Positions 17,235-23,718 of a stretch of DNA of 46,286 nt are shown here, piece after piece (position 1 is the first letter of the stretch; every line of letters starts with the position of its first letter). The notes beneath the pieces were generated by a model. It was given only the letters and a program-made list of their open reading frames with translations. It did no database searches and was not told the DNA's origin. The position numbers were made by a program, and so were the translations under genes. The stretch comes from Frankiaceae bacterium. Lineage in GTDB: Bacteria > Actinomycetota > Actinomycetes > BP-191. The stretch spans positions 1 to 46,286 of the forward strand of contig DATMES010000069.1 in assembly GCA_035556555.1 (NCBI GenBank). The letters are read 5' to 3'.

Positions 17235-18251
17235 ATGCCGCCGTCGCCCTTCGTGGAGATCGAGGTCGAGACGCCGACCGGGCTGCGTTCAGTCAAGGTC
17301 ACCAACCCCGACAAGGTCTACTTCTCGCTGCGCGGCGAGACGAAGATGGACCTCGTCCAGTACTACCTCGCGGTCGGCCCCGGCATCGTCAACGCGCTGC
17401 GCGAGCGCCCCACCGTCCTCAAGCGCCACCCCGACGGCGCGGAGGGCGAGCCGATCTACCAGAAGCGCGCGCCCGAGCACCGGCCGCCGTGGATCGAGAC
17501 GGCGCGGGTGACGTTCCCGAGCGGACGGCACGCCGACGAGCTCTGCCCGGTCGACGTCGCGCACGTCGCGTGGGCGGCCAACCTCGGCACGCTCGACTTC
17601 CACCCGTGGCCGAGCCGCCGCGACGACACCGAGCACCCCGACGAGCTGCGGATCGACCTGGACCCGATGCCAGGGGCGACGTTCGAGGACGTACGACAGG
17701 TGGCCCGCGAGGTCCACGCGCTGTTCGACGAGCTCGGCCTCGTGTCGTGGCCGAAGACGACCGGCTCGAAGGGGCTGCACGTCTACCTCCGCATCCGGCC
17801 CGAGTGGTCGTTCCTCGACTGCCGGCACGCCGCGCTCGCCGTCGCGCGCGAGGTCGAGAGGCGCCGCCCTGACATCGCGACGGCGAAGTGGTGGAAGGAG
17901 GAGCGCGGCGAGCGGGTGTTCCTCGACTTCAACCGGATGGCCCGTGACCAGACCATCGCGAGCGCGTACAGCGTCCGCGCCCGCGCCGACGGCCAGGTCT
18001 CCGCGCCGTTGACGTGGGACGAGGTCGAGGACGCCACCAACGCCGACTTCACGCTCGCCACGATGCCCGCGCGCTTCGCCGAGAGGGGCGACGTGCACGC
18101 CGGCATGGACGACGCGCCGATGGGCCTGGAGCCGTTGCTGGAGCTCTACGAACGCTCCGGCGAGGGCGACGCGCCGTACCCGCCGCAGTTCCCGAAGATG
18201 GAGGGCGAGCCGAAGCGCGTGCAGCCGAGCCGCGCGAAGCGGGAGCACTGA
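17235..18251 (+). CDS. PolD/LigD-type polymerase-primase (end-joining)
   Basis: This 338-residue protein is a stand-alone archaeo-eukaryotic primase-fold domain like LigD-Pol and mycobacterial PolD1. It fills gaps with ribo- or deoxynucleotides at broken DNA ends. Catalytic aspartates lie in RIDLDP (D141, D143), the nucleotide-contact motif is KTTGSKGLHVYL (about 174-185), and the third acid is in VFLDFNRMARDQT (about 231-243). Other conserved parts include HPWPSR and SVRARADGQVSAPLTWDE. No ligase or nuclease domain is attached; the LigC-type ligase lies 4 kb downstream in the opposite orientation. Confidence 0.93.
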   Translation: MPPSPFVEIEVETPTGLRSVKVTNPDKVYFSLRGETKMDLVQYYLAVGPGIVNALRERPTVLKRHPDGAEGEPIYQKRAPEHRPPWIETARVTFPSGRHADELCPVDVAHVAWAANLGTLDFHPWPSRRDDTEHPDELRIDLDPMPGATFEDVRQVAREVHALFDELGLVSWPKTTGSKGLHVYLRIRPEWSFLDCRHAALAVAREVERRRPDIATAKWWKEERGERVFLDFNRMARDQTIASAYSVRARADGQVSAPLTWDEVEDATNADFTLATMPARFAERGDVHAGMDDAPMGLEPLLELYERSGEGDAPYPPQFPKMEGEPKRVQPSRAKREH

Positions 18252-18278
18252 CCTTTTCTCCACATCTGGGCGCCCGTT

Positions 18279-18295
18279 GGGACCTTCGGCCCTAG
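18279..18295. promoter_or_regulatory. GGGACCTTCGGCCC box with CTAG
   Basis: GGGAC-CTTC-GGCCC followed by TAG matches the GGGAC-N4-GTCCC layout of DevR/NarL-type sites with one change in the right arm. It lies 70 bp before the first surface-protein gene. A similar arrangement GGAC-N7-GTCCTAG is at 19060-19077 before the next gene, and GGGACGAAAGTCCG is before the S8 protease. Confidence 0.4.
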
Positions 18296-18364
18296 AGGAC
18301 CAGGGTCGTCCGGCTCGCCCGGGGGAGTGGCGAGGAGTCCGGTACTTCCGACGATCAAGTAGTC

Positions 18365-18829
18365 GTGGGGACGGCAGGCAGGACACTCGCGCACATCGGT
18401 GCGACGGCGCTCGTACGCGCCGGTGTCGTGCTTGCCGGGTTCACCGTGACCGCAGGGGTCGCGGGCGTGGCGTGGGGCGCACAGGACGTCGCGCTCTCGA
18501 TGGCGAGGCCCGAGGGGGGAGACCTCATCACCATCGAGGGCAGCATCAGCGGCGTCGTCGCCGGGGCACCCAGCGCACCGTTGCGCCTCACGCTTCGCAA
18601 CCCGGGGGACGTCGCGAAGACGATCACCCGCGTACGGGCCGACAGCACCGGCGTCGACGCCGGTGCCGCGACCTGCGACGCCGCGATGCTCACCGTGGGT
18701 GAGTGGACGGGGACCGTCGAGGTCCCCGCGCACGGCGCCGCGGGCGTCACGCTGCCCGTCGCCATCGCCGCCGAGCTGCCCGCGGAGTGCGTCACCGCGA
18801 CGTGGGGTCTGGTCTACACGGCGCACTGA
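18365..18829 (+). CDS. exported surface protein, first of a five-gene cluster
   Basis: This 154-residue protein has a signal sequence (ALVRAGVVLAGFTVTAGVAGVAWG) and a single beta-rich domain. It has the pattern ITIEGSISGVVAGAPSAPLRLTLRNPGD, two cysteines (ATCDAAMLTV and PAECVTATW) and an alternating hydrophobic profile. The same pattern (SG..G..PG...L.L...NP, one Cys before a strand and one near the end) recurs in the products at 19678 and 20238, so these are divergent paralogs. GTG 18365 is the likely start; the ribosome binding site is poor. Confidence 0.75.
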   Translation: MGTAGRTLAHIGATALVRAGVVLAGFTVTAGVAGVAWGAQDVALSMARPEGGDLITIEGSISGVVAGAPSAPLRLTLRNPGDVAKTITRVRADSTGVDAGAATCDAAMLTVGEWTGTVEVPAHGAAGVTLPVAIAAELPAECVTATWGLVYTAH

Positions 18830-19162
18830 CGCTGCCCCGGGCGGGTCAGCCCGCGTGCCGCAATGTCCTGGTTCGCCCTGCTTCGGGATGACTACGACGC
18901 ACTAGTACCAGCGGGCCACCGGCGTTGTCCGGTCGGTCCCGGACTACGGACCGTTCTCCCGATTACCGCGCGTGTCCGCGCCGGGCAGAGTTCACCCCAG
19001 CACGACGGAACAAGCGCCGGCCCCCTGGCCAGGGACCTCCGGTGGCGACCTCGGGCAAAGGACTTGATCGGTCCTAGCCACCCCGTCGGCGTCCAGAAGG
19101 GCGCTAGCCGAAAGGTGGCTTCCGCCCAGACCACGTCGCTCACGGAGAACCAGGGAGTTCCT
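18830..19162 (+). promoter_or_regulatory. 333-bp leader region with palindromes and a hairpin
   Basis: No gene is seen here. CGGTCC/GGACCG (18934-18939 and 18948-18953) form a short palindrome. GGAC-N7-GTCC at 19060-19074 is followed by CTAG. A 7-bp perfect inverted repeat AGCCACC/GGTGGCT (19076-19082 and 19114-19120) encloses a smaller CGGC/GCCG stem. The structured stretch ends 42 bp before ATG 19163, which has an AGGGAG ribosome binding site. The region is long for this genome and could be an RNA leader or a multi-site promoter. Confidence 0.4.
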
Positions 19163-19627
19163 ATGCGCAAGTACAGCAAGCGGACGACCATCGTCGCCGC
19201 ATCCGCCGCCACCGTCATGGCCGCCTCCGGCATCGCCTACGCGTGGTACAGCGCCAACGTCGCGGGCACCGGCACCGGCTCCGCCACGCCGGCCGACCCC
19301 ACCGTCGCGGACGTCACGTTCTCGGCCTCGTCGATCTCGGGCCTGCTCCCGGGCGGCGCCGCCGTCACCACGACCGTCACGCCGAGCAACCCCAACCCGT
19401 ACTCGGTGCACATCTCCGAGCACACCGTCTCGGTGTCCTCCGCCTCCGGCGGCGACTGCGACGACAGCGAGGCCTCCCTGTCGGGCAGCGGCACCATGGT
19501 CGAGCAGACCATCCCCGCCAACTCGACGGGTACGCCGTTCACCATCGACGTCTCGATGGGTGACGAGGCGTTCAGCCAGGACGACTGCGCCGGCCAGGCG
19601 CTGACCGTCACGTACGCGGCCAGCTAA
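19163..19627 (+). CDS. SipW-type exported surface protein (TasA-like signal)
   Basis: This 154-residue protein starts MRKYSKRTTIVAASAATVMA and continues SGIAYAWYSANVAGTGTGSA. This is the layout of SipW-dependent signal peptides: a basic start, a hydrophobic core ending near A-W-Y/F-S, then a Thr/Gly-rich beginning. The mature domain is beta-rich with SSISGLLPGGAAVTTTVTPSNPNPYSV and two cysteines (GGDCDDSE and DDCAGQAL). Proteins of this kind assemble into fibres or adhesins on Gram-positive surfaces. No SipW-like peptidase or sortase is in the window. AGGGAG precedes the start. Confidence 0.8.
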   Translation: MRKYSKRTTIVAASAATVMAASGIAYAWYSANVAGTGTGSATPADPTVADVTFSASSISGLLPGGAAVTTTVTPSNPNPYSVHISEHTVSVSSASGGDCDDSEASLSGSGTMVEQTIPANSTGTPFTIDVSMGDEAFSQDDCAGQALTVTYAAS

Positions 19628-19677
19628 GTCCCCGCACACCCGTAGCGACGACGTAACCGACGAGAGGAGGAGCAGCC

Positions 19678-20241
19678 ATGATCGAGCAGACGCGCCAGCG
19701 GCTGATGGTCCTGCTGCTCCTCTTCTTCGTCGGCGTCGCGGGTGCCGTGACGTACGCCGCCACCAACGAGTCGCCGAGGAAGGCGACGCCGGCGGCGGAC
19801 GGCCAGCAGACCGGCACCGGCACCGTCGTCGGCGGGAACGGGCCGCAGTCGCCCAGCCCGCAGCCGGGCGGTCCCGGCAAGGGCAACCCCCAGGGCCCGA
19901 ACGGCGTCTTCTACATCTCCGGCCAGGTGTCGGGGCTGATCCCGGGGGCGCCCAGCACGCTGCCCCTGACGATCGAGAACCCCAACCCGTGGCCGATCCA
20001 GGTCCTGACGCTGGACACCGGCGTCAGCGCCCCCGCCGGCTCGCCATGCCCCGCGAGCACGCTCAACGTCGGGGAGTACACGTACACGAACGGCGCCAAG
20101 ATCTCCGCGCCCGCCCGTGGCACGGTCGTCGTCAACGTCCCCGTCGAGCTGGCCGACTCGGTCACGCAGGACCAGAGCGGCTGCCCGGGGTCGAGTTTCC
20201 CGCTGACGTTCACGGGCACGGCGGTGAAGACGACCCGATGA
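19678..20241 (+). CDS. membrane-anchored surface protein with Pro/Gly linker
   Basis: This 187-residue protein has an N-terminal membrane helix (RLMVLLLLFFVGVAGAVTYA, residues 8-27) that is probably not cleaved. A Pro/Gly/Gln linker (about 40-75) follows, then a beta domain: FYISGQVSGLIPGAPSTLPLTIENPNPWPIQVL, with cysteines in SPCPASTLNV and SGCPGSSFPL. It is the clearest member of the paralogous domain family in this cluster and could anchor the others to the membrane (inference). GAGAGGAGGAG lies just before ATG 19678. Confidence 0.8.
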   Translation: MIEQTRQRLMVLLLLFFVGVAGAVTYAATNESPRKATPAADGQQTGTGTVVGGNGPQSPSPQPGGPGKGNPQGPNGVFYISGQVSGLIPGAPSTLPLTIENPNPWPIQVLTLDTGVSAPAGSPCPASTLNVGEYTYTNGAKISAPARGTVVVNVPVELADSVTQDQSGCPGSSFPLTFTGTAVKTTR

Positions 20242-20711
20242 ACACACTCCTCCGCCGCCTCGCGACTCCCGCCGTTGTCGGGACGGGCCTCGCCGTCGTC
20301 CTCGGGGCCGGCGTCGCCAGCGCGTACTTCGGCTCCTCCGTCGCCGCTACCGGCACCGGTACCGCGACCCCCGCGACCCCAGGGCCGCTGGAGTTCGAGG
20401 TCGTCGGCTCGGTGGGCACCGGGCTCTTCCCGGGCGGCCCCGGCGCGGACCTGACGCTCAGCGTCGTCAACCCGTACGACCAGGACATCACCATCGAGTC
20501 GCTGGTCGTGACGGACACGGTGACCGCGGCGCCCGTGTCGTGCGCGAACCCCGCGCTGACGATCTCGGCCACGGACCTGCCGATGACGGTCGACGCCGAC
20601 AGCGTCGGTAACCTCGTCCTCAGCGGCGTCGTGACCATGGGCCTCAGCGCCGACAGCGCCTGCCAGGGCGCGACGTTCAGCATCCCCCTGAAGGTGACGG
20701 GCCGGCTGTGA
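20238..20711 (+). CDS. SipW-type exported surface protein
   Basis: This 157-residue protein starts MNTLLRRLATPAVVGTGLAV and continues into GAGVASAYFGSSVAATGTGTA, again a SipW-type signal (S-A-Y-F at its end). The beta domain has TGLFPGGPGADLTLSVVNPYDQDITIESL and two cysteines (PVSCANPALTI, DSACQGATFSIPL). It is similar in order and length to the product at 19163. The ATG overlaps the previous stop (ATGA), and its own stop overlaps the next start, so the cluster is translated as a unit. Confidence 0.82.
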   Translation: MNTLLRRLATPAVVGTGLAVVLGAGVASAYFGSSVAATGTGTATPATPGPLEFEVVGSVGTGLFPGGPGADLTLSVVNPYDQDITIESLVVTDTVTAAPVSCANPALTISATDLPMTVDADSVGNLVLSGVVTMGLSADSACQGATFSIPLKVTGRL

Positions 20712-21931
20712 TGAACCGCACGAGCAAGCGCAGCGCCGTCGTCGCGATCGCGGCGGCAGCCGCCGTTCTCGTCGGCCTGCCGGCCGTCGCGTACTTCACG
20801 CTGACCTCCAACGAGGACACCGCCGCCGTCACCGCGAACGCCCTCGGCACGCCCGCCACGTCGGGCCTCACCATCTCCGCCAGCAGCGTGTCGTTCACCG
20901 TCGCCGCGCCGGCCACCGGGCCCGCGCCGACGGCGTACCAGGTCAATCGCACCGCTCCCGCGCCAGCCGTGCCGAACGTGTGCTCCGTCCCCGCCGCGGG
21001 TGGTACGTGCACCGACCCGAGCCCCGTGCCGGGCCAGACCAACACGTATGCCGTCTTCGCCAGGCTCGGCACCAGCTGGGCCTCGCTGACTCCCGCGACC
21101 GTCACGGCAGCCGTCCCCTCGAACACCGTGACCGTGTCCGCCCCTGACCTGCTCGCCGCCGACGACTCCGGCGCGTCGAACACCGACGACATCACCAACG
21201 ACACGACGCCCCGCTTCACCGGCACCGCGACCGCTGGCGCCACCGTCAACCTCTACGACGGCGCCAACCCGACCGCGATCGGCACGCAGGTGCTGGGTGC
21301 CGGGGTGACCTCGTACTCGATCCAGGTCAGCGCGCTGACCGGCGGCGCGCACTCGATCACGGCGGTCGCCACCGTCGGCGCGAACAACTCGGCCCCGTCG
21401 AGCGCGCTCGCCGTCACCATCGACACGACGGCACCGACTGCCTCGGACATCCAGACGGGCACCGGCACTACGGCGGGCAAGATCGACGCCAACGACGAGG
21501 TCCGCTTCACGTTCAGCGAGGCCGTGGACCCGACCAGCGTCTCGACCGGCTGGACAGGCACGTCGGTGGGCGTCACGGTGACGTTCCGCAACAGCAACTC
21601 CAGCGTCGCCAGCCAGCGTATCCAGACGATCGTGGTCACCACGGGCGGCGCCGCGGTCAACCTCGTCGGTCAGGTCGGCTGGAACCAGTCGTACATGAGC
21701 GGCGCCAACAACGGCACTTCGACCGCGACGGGCACCATGACGCTCAGCGCCGACAAGAAGACCGTGACCATCAAGCTCGCCGGCTCCCCGAGCGGTGGGA
21801 ACACCACGGCGATCACCGCGAGCTCGACGCTCAACTGGACGCCGGTCGCCGGTCCGAAGGACGTGGCGGGCAACTCCCTCACCAGCCTGACCCCGGTCAC
21901 CGAGCAGGGCACAGCCGACATCGACTTCTAG
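20711..21931 (+). CDS. exported Ig-like repeat protein with SipW-type signal
   Basis: This 406-residue protein has a SipW-like signal (VLVGLPAVAYFTLTSNED). An N-terminal domain (about 35-145) carries the only two cysteines (NVCSVPAAGGTCTD). A bacterial Ig-like domain follows (DDITNDTTPRFTGTATAGAT, about 155-240), then a C-terminal SbsA/Big-type Ig-like domain (DANDEVRFTFSEAVDPTS, about 260-400) ending KDVAGNSLTSLTPV. It is the largest product of the cluster and is likely an adhesin or fibre tip. ATG 20711 shares its A with the upstream TGA; GTG 20708 is equally placed. Confidence 0.8.
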   Translation: MNRTSKRSAVVAIAAAAAVLVGLPAVAYFTLTSNEDTAAVTANALGTPATSGLTISASSVSFTVAAPATGPAPTAYQVNRTAPAPAVPNVCSVPAAGGTCTDPSPVPGQTNTYAVFARLGTSWASLTPATVTAAVPSNTVTVSAPDLLAADDSGASNTDDITNDTTPRFTGTATAGATVNLYDGANPTAIGTQVLGAGVTSYSIQVSALTGGAHSITAVATVGANNSAPSSALAVTIDTTAPTASDIQTGTGTTAGKIDANDEVRFTFSEAVDPTSVSTGWTGTSVGVTVTFRNSNSSVASQRIQTIVVTTGGAAVNLVGQVGWNQSYMSGANNGTSTATGTMTLSADKKTVTIKLAGSPSGGNTTAITASSTLNWTPVAGPKDVAGNSLTSLTPVTEQGTADIDF

Positions 21932-21948
21932 CCCCCGCAGCCCAGCAG

Positions 21949-21977
21949 CACCCGCGCGCGCACCAACGCCGCGGGTG
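21949..21977 (+). terminator. hairpin after the surface-protein cluster
   Basis: CACCCGCG (21949-21956) and CGCGGGTG (21970-21977) form a perfect 8-bp stem with a 13-nt loop, followed by TTGTTG. It lies 18 bp after the last stop codon of the operon. Confidence 0.6.
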
Positions 21978-22015
21978 TTGTTGCGTCCGGGGCTCCGTGG
22001 CCGCATCCTGACGGC

Positions 22016-22177
22016 GTGGACACCAACAAGTACGCGGTCACGCTCGACGCCCTCGAGAACAGCGCGCACGTCCCGCTCGACGACCAGGTCACCGAGCAAG
22101 CCGAACCGCCCGCGCCCGACGTCGTCAACGAGGAGCGCCTCGCGCAGCAGCGGCTCGTGAACCAGTACCTGCCCTAG
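22016..22177 (+). CDS. small acidic protein, 53 residues
   Basis: The reading frame from GTG 22016 to TAG 22177 codes VDTNKYAVTLDALENSAHVP followed by a Glu/Pro-rich part and ends RLAQQRLVNQYLP. Almost every third position is G or C, and the composition is that of a normal soluble protein, so I believe it is coded. No family is recognised. There is no ribosome binding site. Its stop codon lies inside the left arm of the inverted-repeat element that begins at 22174. Confidence 0.55.
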   Translation: MDTNKYAVTLDALENSAHVPLDDQVTEQAEPPAPDVVNEERLAQQRLVNQYLP

Positions 22178-22361
22178 GAGGGCTTGGCGAAACGCCGCGC
22201 ATGATCACGTGCGGTGACGGTGGTCGGGTCGGCTCCGCAACCGGGTTGCGGGCCGTGCGGGGAAAAGCGCAGATCGCACCCCGATCAGAGCGAAGGCGCT
22301 CACCTGGGACGCGGCCGGTCACGCTCGGCCACCATCGGGCCGTTTCGCCAAGCGCTACTAG
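22174..22361. repeat. 188-bp element with 21-bp inverted ends
   Basis: The left end (22174-22194) and the inverted right end (22341-22361) share 19 of 21 bases, including a perfect 13-bp core GCTTGGCGAAACG. Both ends begin CTAG and supply the TAG stop codons of the convergent genes at 22016 and 22358. A second element with a similar left end (CTAGGAGGG...GCG.AAC.CCG) occurs at 29533-29700, again between convergent genes. No gene is seen inside. It may be a MITE-like element or a bidirectional terminator. Confidence 0.6.
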
Positions 22362-23434
22362 CTGCCGAAGATCGCCGACAGCTCGTACGGCGCCACGACC
22401 TCGAGCTGGTCGTACGTGCACTGGTGCGGCTCCTTGTCGGGCCGCCAGCGGAGGAAGTGCGCGGTGTGCCGGAAGCGCGTGCCCTCCATGTGCTCGTACG
22501 TCACCTCCAGCACCCGCTCGGCCCGCAGCGGCTCCCAGGAGAGGTCCTTCTTGGCGTTCCAGCGGGAGACCGCGCCGGGCATCCGGCCGGTGTCGTCGGT
22601 CTGCGCCGCCCACGACGCCCACGGGTGACCGTCGAGGGCGTTGTCGCGCAGCGGCGCCAGCTCGTCGACCAGCTCCTTGCGCCGCGCCATCGTGAACGAC
22701 GCCGCCACCCCGACGTGGTGCAGCGTGCCTGTGTCGTCGTAGAGCCCGAGGAGCAGACTCCCCACGATCGGGCCCGTCTTGTGCCAGCGGAAGCCGGCCA
22801 GCACGACGTCGGCCGTGCGCGAGTGCTTCACCTTGAGCATGACGCGTTCGTCCTCGCGGTACGCCAGGTCGAGCGGCTTCGCGACGACGCCGTCGAGCCC
22901 TGCGCCCTCGAAGCGCGAGAACCAGTCCTGCGCCGTCCCCTCGTCGCGGGTGACGGGCGTGAGGTGGACAGGGGGAGTGACGCCCTTCAGCGCCTCCTCG
23001 AGTCGCGTGCGGCGCTCCGCGAGCGGCGTCCTCCGCAGGTCCTCGTCGCCGAGCGCCAGCAGGTCGAACGCCACGAACGACGCCGGGGTCTCCTTGGCGA
23101 GGCGGTTGACCCGCGACGCGGCGGGATGGACGCGCTGCTGCAACGCCTCGAAGTCCAGGCCCGTCGGCGTCGCGATGACGATCTCGCCGTCGACGACGCA
23201 GCAGTCAGGAAGCTGCGTACGGAGCGCCTCGGCGACCTCGGGGAAGTAGCGGGTGAGCGGGCGCTCGTTGCGCGAGCCGAGCTCCACCTCGTCGCCGTCG
23301 CGGAACGCGATGCAGCGGAACCCGTCCCACTTGGGCTCGTAGAGGAAGCCCGCGGCGTGTGCGGACTGCGGCGGCAGGGTCTTCGTCGCCTTCGCGAGCA
23401 TCGGCTTGACCGGCGGCATGACAGGGAGATCCAC
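22358..23434 (-). CDS. ligC: ATP-dependent DNA ligase LigC
   Basis: This 358-residue protein matches mycobacterial LigC closely in order and length: DLPVMPPVKPMLAK at the start, adenylated lysine K35 in EPKWDGFR, GSRNERPLTRYFPE, VDGEIVIA, and GLDFEALQQRVHP. Motif IV GAGLDGVVAKP and motif V MLKVKH precede a C-terminal OB fold ending with RFRHTAHFLRWRPDK. LigC seals nicks in backup repair and end joining and usually sits beside the PolD1 polymerase. Here the partner is at 17235-18251, on the other side of the surface-protein cluster. The start is GTG 23434. Confidence 0.94.
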   Translation of the reverse strand: MDLPVMPPVKPMLAKATKTLPPQSAHAAGFLYEPKWDGFRCIAFRDGDEVELGSRNERPLTRYFPEVAEALRTQLPDCCVVDGEIVIATPTGLDFEALQQRVHPAASRVNRLAKETPASFVAFDLLALGDEDLRRTPLAERRTRLEEALKGVTPPVHLTPVTRDEGTAQDWFSRFEGAGLDGVVAKPLDLAYREDERVMLKVKHSRTADVVLAGFRWHKTGPIVGSLLLGLYDDTGTLHHVGVAASFTMARRKELVDELAPLRDNALDGHPWASWAAQTDDTGRMPGAVSRWNAKKDLSWEPLRAERVLEVTYEHMEGTRFRHTAHFLRWRPDKEPHQCTYDQLEVVAPYELSAIFGS

Positions 23435-23718
23435 ACGCCCATCCTGCCTGACATCTCCCTTACCGCACGATCAACTCGCGCCGAGTCCGCAGCCGGATTC
23501 ACACCTGGAAGACCCCAAGTTGCACCTCGCCAGGCGTCCTCGGCTCCCGCCGAGAGATCTCGCGCTGAGCCAGTGATCGTCTATGCCACAGCGGTGCGGG
23601 TACGATTCGACCAATGTCCACCCAACCGGGGCGTATCGCCGTGCCAGCGCCGAGCCCCGAATGGTCCCAAGGCTGCCTCAAACCCGCGTGGGGCGGTGAC
23701 CGGTAGGAAGGTGACGAG
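23435..23718. other. left flank of the lower-GC island
   Basis: This 284-bp stretch holds no recognisable gene apart from a 30-codon frame (23614-23706). That frame starts 7 nt after TACGAT (23601-23606) and would code MSTQPGRIAVPAPSPEWSQG then 10 more residues. It may be a leaderless upstream peptide or chance. GC content falls from here rightwards. Confidence 0.35.

Noticed and set aside
19030-19125. Cyclic-di-GMP or SAM riboswitch
   Set aside because: The conserved core bases of those classes, as I remember them, are absent; only generic stems are present.
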